From NCBI RefSeq assembly GCF_900066015.1, contig NZ_LN890655.1, positions 2,892,726-2,956,725 of the forward strand: a stretch of 64,000 bases of DNA. The letters are read 5' to 3'. Positions 9,278 to 17,631 of the stretch are shown piece by piece. Position numbers and translations under genes: made by a program. Within the stretch, counting starts at the first letter, position 1. Every line of letters begins with the position of its first letter. The stretch is from Candidatus Promineifilum breve (lineage in GTDB: Bacteria > Chloroflexota > Anaerolineae > Promineifilales > Promineifilaceae). The notes below the pieces were generated by a model that saw nothing but the letters and a program-made list of their open reading frames with translations, was not told the origin of the DNA and ran no database searches.

Positions 9278-10597
9278 ATGGAAAAACGAGAGCGGCAATT
9301 CATCCCTGGTCTGAGCATCCTGTTGCTGGCGATCTTCCTCCTGGGCATCATCGGCGCGCTGCTCCACGACTTTAATGGCGTGGGGTATGGGGCGGCCGGG
9401 GCGTTCATCTGGGGTGGGGGAACGTTGATCACGTTTATCCTGGGCACGATCTACCTGTCGCGGCGCTTGCTGCCGGTGCAGGGCAATGCCGGCTGGTCGG
9501 AGGGGTTTCGCCTGTTGTGGCGCAACTACACGATGGGCGCGGCCAACCTGCTCTATGGCCGGCCGCGCGAAACGCCGGCAACCACCGCCGCCGCCCGCAA
9601 GAAGCAAAAGGAGGCTCAATCCGAACTGGCCCCCAGTTTCAAGCTGCTGGGCGCGGGCTTCTTCTTTAGCCATGAGGCGGCGGCCATCACCCGCGGCAAC
9701 AGCTACCGGCGGGCGGCCGGGCCGGGGCTGGTCTTTCTGAATGCCGGCGAGTCGGTTGCCCAGGTGTTCGATCTGCGGCCGCAATCGCGCAGCATGCCCG
9801 TCAACGCCATCACCAAGGACGGTATCCCGGTGGTGACGAGCGTCTCGGTCTCGTTCCGGGTGCAGCGGCCCACGCCCGGCAGCCGGCCGCGCTCCATCGA
9901 AGCCGACGCCATCCCCTATCCCTATGACCGTGACGCGCTGTTCGAGTTGAATTATGCCGGCAGCGTGGACGAAGACAACCGCCGCGGCTGGACGGAACAG
10001 GTATGTCCGCAGGCGGCGTCGCTGCTGGTGACGGAGATCGCCAAGTTCACGCTAGATCAATTGCTGCTCAGCGGCGCGTCCGATCCACTGAAAACGATCA
10101 AGGCCCAGGTCAAGGAAGGTTTGCTGGAACTGCAAAAGCCGGAAGTGGCCGATGCCCACCCGGAACCGGGGCAGGGTAATCAAGCGCCACGACAGATATT
10201 GCCGCGGGGAATCGAGATCACCAGCGTTAGCGTGGGGACGTTAAATTTGCCGGCAGAGGTGGTGGCCAAGCGTATTGCGATGTGGGAGGCGGGCTTGGCC
10301 AACCGGATGTCGCGCGAGAAGATGGCCGGCGAATTGGAAGCACAGAAGCTCTTTCAACAAGCCCGCGTCCAGGCCCAGGTCGAGAATATCGAGAAATTGC
10401 TGACCAGCATCGATCTGATGCGCCAGCAAGGCGGCAATGAGCTGCACGAAGTCGTGATGTTGCGCCTGATGGAGATGGCCGAGGCCATGTCGGCCAACCT
10501 GGCGGTGCGCCGGCTGGACAGGGGCGGGCAAATGGTCCAGCTATCGGCCGAGGCGGCCAGTGAATTGCGCCAGGCGCTGGGGCGGGATGAGGAGTAG
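9278..10597 (+). CDS. Membrane-anchored SPFH/band-7-like protein (first of pair)
   Basis: 439 residues from the ATG at 9278; an upstream in-frame ATG at 9212 lies in weakly supported sequence. Two hydrophobic segments (residues about 8-30 and 35-62) are followed by an SPFH-like region (DGIPVVTSVSVSFRVQ, then DALFELNYAG and EIAKFTLDQLL) and a helical, Ala/Glu-rich C-terminus (EKMAGELEAQKLFQQARVQAQ), as in stomatin/flotillin relatives. Such proteins form membrane microdomain scaffolds. The next gene, a divergent paralogue, starts 3 bases after the stop, so the two probably form a hetero-oligomer. Confidence 0.7.
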   Translation: MEKRERQFIPGLSILLLAIFLLGIIGALLHDFNGVGYGAAGAFIWGGGTLITFILGTIYLSRRLLPVQGNAGWSEGFRLLWRNYTMGAANLLYGRPRETPATTAAARKKQKEAQSELAPSFKLLGAGFFFSHEAAAITRGNSYRRAAGPGLVFLNAGESVAQVFDLRPQSRSMPVNAITKDGIPVVTSVSVSFRVQRPTPGSRPRSIEADAIPYPYDRDALFELNYAGSVDEDNRRGWTEQVCPQAASLLVTEIAKFTLDQLLLSGASDPLKTIKAQVKEGLLELQKPEVADAHPEPGQGNQAPRQILPRGIEITSVSVGTLNLPAEVVAKRIAMWEAGLANRMSREKMAGELEAQKLFQQARVQAQVENIEKLLTSIDLMRQQGGNELHEVVMLRLMEMAEAMSANLAVRRLDRGGQMVQLSAEAASELRQALGRDEE

Positions 10598-10600
10598 CGG

Positions 10601-12073
10601 ATGAGCACTGCCGCCCCGCCGCGCCGCCCTGCCGCTCCCCGTGCCCGGCCGACCTTGCCCTGGCCGTCGGTCAACTGGCCGTGGCTGGTCCTGGCGCTCA
10701 TTTTTATCGGCTACTGGTTGTTCGTCAGCCGGCTGGAACGGGTCGATGCCGCCGTGGTGTTGGCCCGCTTCTTTGTGCCCGGGTTGCCGCCCAGCCAGGC
10801 GGTGCTCGTGCCCTTCAATCCCGTGGCGGTCTGGCTGGTGGAGTTGTTCCACCCGCGCGTGCTGCGTCATCTCATCCCGATCATCGTCGGTTGGCGGTTG
10901 GCCGTGGAGGCAGCCATCAGCCTGATGCAGGTGCTCTATCATTGCCCTGACCGGCCGCTGGCGGCTAAGGTGCTGGGCCGCCAGCGCCGCAATCGGGTCA
11001 GCGCGACCGATTCCGTCTATACCGCCCTGCCGGATAAGCTGGCCGCGGATCGCGAGCAACCGATCCTGGCGGAGAAGTCGGCCCAGGATCGCGAGCAATC
11101 GCTCCTGCTGCGCATCGGCGGGCCGGCCCGCGTCCACGTGCCCAACGGCTATGCCGCCGTGACGGAGCGCAACGCGCGCTTTATGCGCGTACTGCGGCCC
11201 GGCGTCCACGACCTGGGGCGCTTTGAATATTTGCAGGCGGTCGTCGATTTGCAGCCGCAGGATCGCACGGCCAAGGACGTGAAGGTGCTGACGCGCGAGG
11301 GCATCCCGTTGCAGGCCGACGTGGGGCTGACCTTCCGCGTCGATCCCGGCAACACGCAGGCCACCCCCAAGACTCCCTTTCCCTATCGCGAAGAGGCGGT
11401 GCGGGAGTTGGCCTATGCGGGCGCGGTGGAGGCTAACAGCAAAATGCGTTCGTGGACGCAGGGGCCGATTGGCCAGGTACGCGGCGCGCTGGCGAGTTGG
11501 GTGGCCGAGAACACCCTTGACAGCCTGCTGGCCAACCCCGACTCGTCCGATGCCCACGCCTTACTGACCGAAGAAGTGTTGAAACGGGCCTGGGCGGGGA
11601 TGCCCAAGGAGATCAAGCCGTTGCGGGTGCGTGTCAGCAGCCTAACCCCGCCCTTGGAGGTCAGGGATCAACTGACCAAGATGTGGTTGAACAATCAGGA
11701 CGCGGAATATGTCCTGGCGCGGGCCAAAGGCCTGGCGCCCCTGATGGAGGAGGAGGAAGTGGCGCGCATTGACGCCGAGATCGCCATGATTCAAGCCATC
11801 GAGGATAGCATTCGCCACACGCGGCAGGAAGTCGGCCCCAATCTATCCAGCTACATTTTGGCGTTACGGCTCATGGAGGCGTTGCGACGTATGTTCAATT
11901 ATTCGGCCGACAGTATCCAGAACGCCGGCGGCGAGAGCCACAGGGAGTTGGGCCAGGGGGCCGTGGCTCAATTGCAGGCTGAAGTCGAGCGGGTCGACGA
12001 ACGCTTGGCGGACATGGAAGAGCAGTTGCGCCCGCCGTCATCGCCCAATTTCCGGCCGTCCACGAATGGCTAA
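10601..12073 (+). CDS. Membrane-anchored SPFH/band-7-like protein (second of pair)
   Basis: 490 residues. A Pro/Arg-rich N-terminus precedes a transmembrane helix at about 27-46 and a second hydrophobic stretch at about 75-110. The SPFH-like part resembles that of the preceding gene: VKVLTREGIPLQADVGLTFRV parallels its DGIPVVTSVSVSFRV, and AVRELAYAGAVEANS parallels DALFELNYAGSVDED. The C-terminus is helical and Glu-rich. Three bases separate it from the upstream paralogue and 28 from the downstream gene, so the three form one operon. Function is unknown beyond the family role in membrane scaffolding. Confidence 0.65.
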   Translation: MSTAAPPRRPAAPRARPTLPWPSVNWPWLVLALIFIGYWLFVSRLERVDAAVVLARFFVPGLPPSQAVLVPFNPVAVWLVELFHPRVLRHLIPIIVGWRLAVEAAISLMQVLYHCPDRPLAAKVLGRQRRNRVSATDSVYTALPDKLAADREQPILAEKSAQDREQSLLLRIGGPARVHVPNGYAAVTERNARFMRVLRPGVHDLGRFEYLQAVVDLQPQDRTAKDVKVLTREGIPLQADVGLTFRVDPGNTQATPKTPFPYREEAVRELAYAGAVEANSKMRSWTQGPIGQVRGALASWVAENTLDSLLANPDSSDAHALLTEEVLKRAWAGMPKEIKPLRVRVSSLTPPLEVRDQLTKMWLNNQDAEYVLARAKGLAPLMEEEEVARIDAEIAMIQAIEDSIRHTRQEVGPNLSSYILALRLMEALRRMFNYSADSIQNAGGESHRELGQGAVAQLQAEVERVDERLADMEEQLRPPSSPNFRPSTNG

Positions 12074-12101
12074 GCAACGATTCGAGAGCCGATAATCCAG
12101 C

Positions 12102-13301
12102 ATGCCACCCACAGCTTCCTCCAACCAGGACCCGGCTCGGCAACTGACCAGCGGCGAACCACGCCCGGTACGCGATACCTACCATGTGCTGGAGCGTCTG
12201 TTGGATATCCTGTTTCCCGGTGAGCCGCCGGTGGACATTATCACTGTGGCTAACATCCTCCACCGCTATCCGCGGACGGGCTTTAAGGCCCCGGCCCTGG
12301 CGGCCATGGAGCAGTCGCAGCGCATCGTGCGCTCGCTGGCCAATTTCAGTCTGGTAGGGTTGAGCGAATTTCACCTCGGCCTGATTTATCTTTATTGGGA
12401 CGATTGCCGGGCGGCGGCCAACCATTTCGCCGGGGCGCAGCAGGCGTGGTCGCTGGCGAACGACGCGGCGGCCATGTGCCTGGCCCATTATGCCCACGGG
12501 GCGGCCCTGTTCCATGGCCTCCACAGCGAGCCGGCCATGGTGCAATATAGCCGGGCCGAACGGTTACTGACCAAGACGGCCGGTAGCGCCCAGACCAGGC
12601 GTCTGGACGGGCTGCGGGCGGAGATGAAGGAACTGCTGCATACCGCCCAGGAGACCTTGCGCGACATCATGTGGCCGAAGGATCAGGTACCGGCTGAAAT
12701 GCTGGAGGCCGACTATCTGACCGTGCCGCCCGACGTTGCGGCCCCACCGCCGGGCCCACCGCCGGGCCCACCGCCAGGCCCACCGCCAGGCTCATCCTCA
12801 ACCCCTCCGCCAGGCCCACCGCCGCCCCCTCCGCCGGCCGAACCACCTGGCGAGCGCCGCGAGTGGCCCGGCGACGGGGCGCAAGCAAGCTCAAAAGGGG
12901 GCGGTAACCAGGAAGAAGCGCGGCGCGGGCCGCTGCCGGGCCACCATTGCATCGACGACCGCTTCGACTGGTATCTGATCAGTGAGCGGCGGGGGGTATT
13001 CCTGCCGCTCGCGGCTGCCGGGATGTGGCTGCTGGCCGACCGCGAGGTGGATGACCAGCCGCCGGCAGCGCGCGCGTACGTGGTGGTGGGCAGCCCGCGG
13101 GCCGACCTGGGCAGCATCGCTGTGCGGCCTATCTCCCATTCCAGCACCATGCCCTATTGCTATCTGGGCCAACAACTGGCCGACGGGGACGCGCCGGGCG
13201 GGTTGCGCCTGGTGCTCGATGAGTCGGGCCGGTCGCCGGCGGCGCGGGATGCGTTTGTGCTGGCGTTGGTGGAGGGATTTTGGTTGGGGGTGGGGGAGTG
13301 A
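12102..13301 (+). CDS. TPR-like protein with PPGP repeat linker, function unknown
   Basis: 399 residues in three parts. Residues 1-200 are alpha-helical with TPR-like character (LVGLSEFHLGLIYLYWDDCRAAANHFAGAQ). Residues about 212-252 are a low-complexity PPGPPPGPPPGP linker encoded by a 12-bp tandem repeat. Residues 280-399 form a compact domain I do not recognise (RFDWYLISERRGVFLPL). No signal peptide is visible. It is the last gene of the SPFH operon and may be a cytosolic adaptor for the SPFH assembly; this is inferred from position only. Confidence 0.6.
   Translation: MPPTASSNQDPARQLTSGEPRPVRDTYHVLERLLDILFPGEPPVDIITVANILHRYPRTGFKAPALAAMEQSQRIVRSLANFSLVGLSEFHLGLIYLYWDDCRAAANHFAGAQQAWSLANDAAAMCLAHYAHGAALFHGLHSEPAMVQYSRAERLLTKTAGSAQTRRLDGLRAEMKELLHTAQETLRDIMWPKDQVPAEMLEADYLTVPPDVAAPPPGPPPGPPPGPPPGSSSTPPPGPPPPPPPAEPPGERREWPGDGAQASSKGGGNQEEARRGPLPGHHCIDDRFDWYLISERRGVFLPLAAAGMWLLADREVDDQPPAARAYVVVGSPRADLGSIAVRPISHSSTMPYCYLGQQLADGDAPGGLRLVLDESGRSPAARDAFVLALVEGFWLGVGE
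12736..12840 (+). repeat. 12-bp in-frame tandem repeat encoding PPGP
   Basis: About four near-perfect copies of a 12-base unit (GGCCCACCGCCG and variants), then degenerate copies, encode a collagen-like or polyproline linker inside the TPR-like protein. Copy number could vary between strains by slippage. Confidence 0.7.
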
Positions 13302-13304
13302 GGA

Positions 13305-13445
13305 GTGGCGGGTGGCGAGTAGCGAGTGGCGGGTGGCGAGTGAAGACCGTCGACCGTCGAGCATGGGGTACTGAAGAGCGATTACGAATACGATAGCGAT
13401 TGCGATAGCGACTTACTGACCACTATCCACTGTCCACTGACCACT
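13305..13445. repeat. Composite short-repeat cluster
   Basis: GGGTGGCGAGT-type units, GATAGCGATTGC units and CCACTGT 7-mers fill the spacer before the PfkB kinase. The last two modules match the cluster at 7799-7880 in inverse orientation. Confidence 0.7.
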
Positions 13446-13460
13446 CATAAAGGGGCACGC

Positions 13461-14390
13461 ATGGCTGAGCACGTTCTGGTAATCGGGGCGACGCTGCTGG
13501 ATACGAAGGGCAAGCCGGTGGCCGGGCTGGAGCCGGGCACGTCGAACCCGGCCGAGATTCGCTCGACGCGCGGCGGGACGGCGCGCAACGTGGCCGAGAA
13601 CCTGGCCCGGCTGGGGGCCGAGGCGACCCTCATCTCGGCCGTCGGCGACGACGCGACCGGCCGCCAACTGCTGATCCAGACGGCCGAGGCGGGCGTGAAT
13701 CTGGATTACGTGCAGATGTTGCCCGGCCGCACGACCGGCTCCTATATCGCGTTGCTGGAGGCCGACGGGCTATTGTCGGTGGCCCTCGATGACGTGCGGG
13801 TGATGGAGGCGATCACGCCCGATTTCCTGAATCGCAACCGGGCGCTGTTTCGCGATGCGTCGCTGGTGATGTTCGACGGCAGCCTGAGCGAGGCGGCCAT
13901 ACGCACGGCGGTGCGGCTGGCCAAGGAGTACGATGTGCCGCTGTGCGCCGACCCGGCCTCGGCCCGGCTGGCCTACAAGCTGCGGCCCTACCTGGCCGAT
14001 TTACGGTTGGTCGTGCCCAATCAGGTGGAGGAGGCAGTGTTGTGCGGCGTCGATTTCCCCGGCTATGACCCCGTGGCCGGGCTGGCGCTGGCGCGGCGGC
14101 TGCTGGCCGAGGGGGTCGATATTGTGGTGGTGACGCTGGCCGATTTCGGGCTGGATTACGCCACGGCCGACGAGATGGGCTACATTCCGCCGTCGCACAC
14201 CCGGTTTGTCGATAGCACGGGCACGGGCGACGCGGTGACGGCGGCCATCCTGTTCGGGCTGTTGAACGATCTGTCGCCCATCGAGGCCATCCGCCTGGGC
14301 GCGGCGGCGGCGGCGGTGACGTTGCAGACGGCCGAGACGGTTGTGCCTGATTTGAGCTTGGATATGTTGTATGACCATCTTATCGTGTGA
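13461..14390 (+). CDS. PfkB-family kinase (ribokinase/pseudouridine kinase-like)
   Basis: 309 residues, usual family length. It has the N-terminal GGTARNVAENLARLG substrate/lid motif, LISAVGDDATGRQLL, and the C-terminal anion-hole motif DSTGTGDAVTAAI with the catalytic Asp. The GG(T/V)ARNVAENLARLG form is closest to pseudouridine kinase (PsuK) among PfkB enzymes, but PsuG is not in the window, so the substrate remains open. The ATG at 13461 is preceded by AAAGGGG. Confidence 0.8.
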   Translation: MAEHVLVIGATLLDTKGKPVAGLEPGTSNPAEIRSTRGGTARNVAENLARLGAEATLISAVGDDATGRQLLIQTAEAGVNLDYVQMLPGRTTGSYIALLEADGLLSVALDDVRVMEAITPDFLNRNRALFRDASLVMFDGSLSEAAIRTAVRLAKEYDVPLCADPASARLAYKLRPYLADLRLVVPNQVEEAVLCGVDFPGYDPVAGLALARRLLAEGVDIVVVTLADFGLDYATADEMGYIPPSHTRFVDSTGTGDAVTAAILFGLLNDLSPIEAIRLGAAAAAVTLQTAETVVPDLSLDMLYDHLIV

Positions 14391-14394
14391 AAGA

Positions 14395-14480
14395 AATGAC
14401 GAATGACGAATGACGAATGACGAATGAAGAGCGCTGACCACTGACCACTGACCACTACCCACTGACCACTACCCACTGAT
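14395..14480. repeat. GACGAAT array plus ACCACTG array
   Basis: Four GACGAAT 7-mers ending GAAGAGCGC are followed by CCACTGA 7-mers. The GACGAAT part is matched in reverse complement at 15172-15212, so the two arms flank the following gene. Confidence 0.75.
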
Positions 14481-14484
14481 CCCC

Positions 14485-15150
14485 ATGAGCAACACCCTCG
14501 GCATCATCATCTGTTTTGGCTACATCTTCATCATCATCGGCGCGGCCGAAGCGCTGCGGCGCTGGCGAGGCTACGGCTCCGGTTTCACGCGCAAGGTCAT
14601 CCACATCGGCGTGGGCATGATGAGCTGGGCCTTGCCGTTTCTGTTCACGTCGCCCTGGCCGTTCGTCTTCGCCTGCGTCGTGTTTATGATCATCAACCTG
14701 ATCGATTGGCGCTACGGCCTCATCGGGTCGATGCAGAGCAAGCACCGCAATAACCTGGGGACGGTCTATTTTCCGCTGGCGGCGGCCGTGGCGGCGCTGA
14801 TCTTCTGGGAACAGCCGCCGCTGCTGGTGGCGTCGCTGATGCCGCTGACCTGGGGCGACGGCCTGGCCCCGGTGATCGGCGCGGCTTACGGCAAGCGCTT
14901 CTATCGCGTCCACACCAGTACGCGCACGCTGGAGGGATCGGCCGGATTCTTCGTGGCCGGGTTTGTGTTCACCTGGCTGGCGCTGTGGCTCATGCCCGGC
15001 GCGCCCGACATCAGCCCGGCCGGGGCGCTGCTGCCGGCGCTGGTCATCATGGCCGTGACGACGCTGATCGAGGCCGTGTCGATCTGGGGGCTGGATAATC
15101 TGGCCGTGACCGCCGCGGCGATCCTCATCTTAAGCGTCTGGCGATTCTAA
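14485..15150 (+). CDS. Phytol/dolichol kinase-family membrane protein
   Basis: 221 residues, mostly hydrophobic with about six to seven membrane segments. RKVIHIGVGM near the start and the C-terminal LTWGDGLAPVIGAAYGK and HTSTRTLEGSAGFF match the CTP-dependent polyprenol/phytol kinase family (Sec59/Dgk1/VTE5 type). It would phosphorylate an isoprenoid alcohol or diacylglycerol at the membrane. A geranylgeranyl-reductase-like gene occurs far downstream (47498), loosely fitting isoprenoid lipid metabolism. The exact substrate is not determinable. Confidence 0.75.
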   Translation: MSNTLGIIICFGYIFIIIGAAEALRRWRGYGSGFTRKVIHIGVGMMSWALPFLFTSPWPFVFACVVFMIINLIDWRYGLIGSMQSKHRNNLGTVYFPLAAAVAALIFWEQPPLLVASLMPLTWGDGLAPVIGAAYGKRFYRVHTSTRTLEGSAGFFVAGFVFTWLALWLMPGAPDISPAGALLPALVIMAVTTLIEAVSIWGLDNLAVTAAAILILSVWRF

Positions 15151-15171
15151 CCACCGCCGACCGTCTATGCC

Positions 15172-15212
15172 GCCGCTCTTCATTCGTCATTCGTCATTCG
15201 TCATTCGTCATT
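15172..15212. repeat. ATTCGTC array, inverse partner of the 14395 array
   Basis: CGCTCTTC followed by four ATTCGTC units is the reverse complement of the array ending GAAGAGCGC upstream of the kinase gene. Confidence 0.75.
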
Positions 15213-15215
15213 ATC

Positions 15216-15884
15216 TCACCAGCCCTCATCGCCAATAAGCGGCACGAAGGCCACCGGGACGAGCATCTCTTCCGTGGCGCGGCCGTCTTCGCCTTGGGTC
15301 AGGAGGACGAGCGTTTGCCGGCGGCGGTCGCGGCCGATGGGCATGATGAGACGGCCGCCGGGGGCCAACTGGCCGCGCAAGGTCTCGGGCACCGACGGCC
15401 CACCGGCGGCGACGATGATGGCGTGGTAGGGGGCATGGTCGGGCCAGCCCAGCGTGCCGTCGCCGTGGCGCACCTGCACGTTGTCGTAGCCCAGTTCGGC
15501 CAGGCGTTGGCGCGCGTAGTCAACCAGCCCGGCGTGGCGCTCGACGCTGTAGACGGCGGCGGCGATACGACTCATCACCGCCGCCGCGTAGCCCGACCCG
15601 GCGCCGATCTCCAGCACGCGGTCGGCGGCCGACAGGCGCAACATGGCGATCATGTAGGCCACGATGTAGGGTTGGGAGATGGTCTGGTTGGCGGGGATGG
15701 GCAGCGGGGTGTCGTCGTAGGCGTAGGGGCGATACGGCTCCAGGACGAAGCGCTCGCGGGGCACGAGGCGCATGGCGCGCAGCACGGCCGGGTCGGCGAT
15801 GCCGCGACTCTCCAGCTGCTCGGCGACCATGCGCCGCCGGGCGTCGGCATAGGGGTCGGCGTCGGACTCGGCGGGAGTAGCCAT
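15216..15884 (-). CDS. pcm: Protein-L-isoaspartate O-methyltransferase
   Basis: 222 residues from the ATG at 15884 (MATPAESD), the usual Pcm length. An open frame extends to 16091 but only through the REP repeat. Conserved features are RMVAEQLESRGI, PRERFVL, LPIPANQTISQPYIVAYM (the hallmark Pcm region), SAM-binding VLEIGAGSGYAAAVM and YDNVQVRHGDGTLGW. It repairs isoaspartyl residues in aged proteins in the cytosol. It is divergent from the metzincin-like gene, with the REP palindrome between them. Confidence 0.9.
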   Translation of the reverse strand: MATPAESDADPYADARRRMVAEQLESRGIADPAVLRAMRLVPRERFVLEPYRPYAYDDTPLPIPANQTISQPYIVAYMIAMLRLSAADRVLEIGAGSGYAAAVMSRIAAAVYSVERHAGLVDYARQRLAELGYDNVQVRHGDGTLGWPDHAPYHAIIVAAGGPSVPETLRGQLAPGGRLIMPIGRDRRRQTLVLLTQGEDGRATEEMLVPVAFVPLIGDEGW

Positions 15885-15910
15885 TGTCAATTGATACCAC
15901 AAAGCCCCGA

Positions 15911-15946
15911 CAGGTGCGACGCACTTTCCGAAGTGCGTCGCACCTG
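15911..15946. repeat. REP-like palindrome type A
   Basis: Perfect 16-base arms (CAGGTGCGACGCACTT and its complement) around a 4-base loop. Other copies are at 20298, 26749 and 39191, with partial copies at 19000 and 44127. Confidence 0.85.
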
Positions 15947-15954
15947 AGAGAAAC

Positions 15955-15963
15955 TGATATACT
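15955..15963 (+). promoter_or_regulatory. Extended -10 promoter
   Basis: TG-A-TATACT lies just after the REP palindrome and about 22 bases before the ATG at 15985. GAGGTG at 15971-15976 would be the ribosome site. No clear -35 box. Confidence 0.4.
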
Positions 15964-15984
15964 TGGGCTAGAGGTGCGTATTGT

Positions 15985-16644
15985 ATGGTGGGTCTGCTGT
16001 GGGAACTATTCAATCTGTTAAAGGAAGTCGCCAACCGGGTGCTCAAGCTGCCGGAGTTCTTGCTGACCCTGGTGGGGGTGCGCTTCGGCAAGCGGTTGCG
16101 GGTGCGGGTGGTGGTGCTGCGCGACGAGCGCGGGCTGCCGCTGGCTAGTGACGCCGAGGTGCGGCCGGCCTATGAGGAGGCGCAGCGCATCCTGGCCCGC
16201 ATGGCCGGGGTGGCCGTGGAGCCGGCCGGCTGGCGGGTGGTGACCGCGCCCCACGCCGCACCCAAGGCGGCGCTGGACGTGCGCTGCACCGATGGCGCCT
16301 GGCGGGATGATTTGGGGCAGGCGGGGGCGTTCTTCCGCAGCCTGATGGCCTCGACGCCGGCCGGGATGCTGACCGGCTACGGCCAGCCGGTGACGGTCTT
16401 CGTGGTACGTTCGATGACCACCCACAACGGCTGCTCGCTGGGCGCGGCGGCCGATTACGTGACGGTGGAGGCCAAATCGCTGCGCACGGCGCGGCGGCTG
16501 CTGGCCCACGAGGTGGCCCACGCCTGCGGGCTGTGGCATAGCAAGCGGCCGAATAACCTGATGCTGCCCCAGGGGCCGGGCGAGGAATTAACCCATATGC
16601 AGGCGGCGGTGCTGCGGTCGTCGCGGCACGTCACCTATTTTTAA
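15985..16644 (+). CDS. Small metzincin-type zinc metallopeptidase-like protein
   Basis: 219 residues. The motif HEVAHACGLWH fits HExxHxxGxxH, the zinc site of metzincins, and NNLMLPQG shortly after could supply the Met-turn. A hydrophobic N-terminus of 20-30 residues (LLWELFNLLKEVANRVLKLP) looks amphipathic rather than a clear signal peptide. ORFs of this kind are usually annotated as hypothetical. Peptidase activity is inferred from the zinc motif; target unknown. Confidence 0.65.
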   Translation: MVGLLWELFNLLKEVANRVLKLPEFLLTLVGVRFGKRLRVRVVVLRDERGLPLASDAEVRPAYEEAQRILARMAGVAVEPAGWRVVTAPHAAPKAALDVRCTDGAWRDDLGQAGAFFRSLMASTPAGMLTGYGQPVTVFVVRSMTTHNGCSLGAAADYVTVEAKSLRTARRLLAHEVAHACGLWHSKRPNNLMLPQGPGEELTHMQAAVLRSSRHVTYF

Positions 16645-16647
16645 TTA

Positions 16648-16755
16648 TGAATTAGGAATTAGGAATTATGAATTATGAATAAAGAGTGGTGGGTGGCACG
16701 CTCTATCTTAATTCGCAATTCCTAATTCGTAATTCGTAATTCCTAATTCGTAATT
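16648..16755. repeat. AATTAGG/AATTCGT inverted array hairpin
   Basis: GAATTAG/GAATTAT 7-mers are followed, after a short unique loop, by AATTCGT/AATTCCT 7-mers in inverse sense. The right arm ends directly at the next start codon and contains no Shine-Dalgarno sequence. Confidence 0.75.
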
Positions 16756-17631
16756 ATGATGAAGCATTATGGCGGGCAAACTATGATCGCGCCGTTGCAG
16801 ACGGTGCTGGTGCGGCGGCCGGATGAGGCTTTCGGCGCGGCCGATCCGGCGCTGTGGCATTACACCGACCAGCCCTATCTGCCGCTGGCCCAGCAGGAGC
16901 ATGACGCCTTCGTCAATACGCTGCTGGGGCGCGGCGTGGAGGTGGTCTACCACGACGCGCCGCTGCGCGACCGGGCCGACGCCATCTTCGTCCACGACCC
17001 GGCGCTGCTGACCGACCGCGGGGCGATTATCCTGCGCATGGGCAAGTCGCTGCGAGTGGGCGAGGAGGACGCGCTGGAGATGACGCTGCGGCGGCTGGGC
17101 GTGCCCATCCTCTACCGGCTGAGCGGCGCGGCGACGGCCGAGGGGGGCGATCTCATGTGGCTGGACGAGCGGACGCTGTGCGTGGGGCTGGGCTTTCGCA
17201 CCAACGCCGCCGGCTTGGCCCAATTGGGCGAGGCCCTGGCCGGGTCGGGGGTCGAACTGGTGCCGGTGCAGTTGCCGTATTTCGAGGGGCCGGACGCCTG
17301 CCTGCACCTGATGTCGCTGATCAGCATGGTCGATGATGATCTGGCGGTGGTCTATCGGCCGCTGCTTCCTGTACCGTTCTACCAACTGTTGGAAGCGCGC
17401 GGCGTAGAACTGATCGACGTGAGCGATGAGGAGTTCGCCACGATGGGCACCAACGTGCTGGCATTGGGGCCGCGCGATTGCCTGATGCTGGATCACAACC
17501 ACGAGACGCGGGCGGCGCTGGAGGCGGCCGGCTGCCGGGTGACGGTGTATCGCGGGGATGAACTATCGCTGAAGGCCGAGGGCGGGGCGACCTGCCTGAC
17601 GCGGGCGATTTTAAGAGAAACCACAGATTAA
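16756..17631 (+). CDS. Dimethylargininase/arginine deiminase-family hydrolase
   Basis: 291 residues, typical of N,N-dimethylarginine dimethylaminohydrolase-like enzymes of the guanidino-group modifying superfamily. Catalytic elements are seen in order: AEGGDLMWLD (acid cluster), a central His in DACLHLMSLI, and the nucleophile Cys in GGATCLTRAIL at the C-terminus. It would hydrolyse a guanidino compound such as methylarginine. I keep the first ATG because HYGGQ before MIAPLQ looks conserved in relatives; an alternative start is 16783. Confidence 0.8.
   Translation: MMKHYGGQTMIAPLQTVLVRRPDEAFGAADPALWHYTDQPYLPLAQQEHDAFVNTLLGRGVEVVYHDAPLRDRADAIFVHDPALLTDRGAIILRMGKSLRVGEEDALEMTLRRLGVPILYRLSGAATAEGGDLMWLDERTLCVGLGFRTNAAGLAQLGEALAGSGVELVPVQLPYFEGPDACLHLMSLISMVDDDLAVVYRPLLPVPFYQLLEARGVELIDVSDEEFATMGTNVLALGPRDCLMLDHNHETRAALEAAGCRVTVYRGDELSLKAEGGATCLTRAILRETTD

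Noticed and set aside
12736-12840. Collagen-like (Gly-X-Y) domain in the TPR-like protein
   Set aside because: The pattern is PPGP with period four amino acids, not a three-residue Gly-X-Y repeat; it is treated as a polyproline linker.
14395-14480. Possible CRISPR-like arrays in spacers
   Set aside because: Units are 7-9 bases with no unique spacers and are followed by their inverse; no cas genes are present.
16018-16091. Extended N-terminus for Pcm up to 16091
   Set aside because: The extra 69 codons run through the REP palindrome and overlap the divergent metzincin-like gene; the Pcm family starts at the 15884 ATG.
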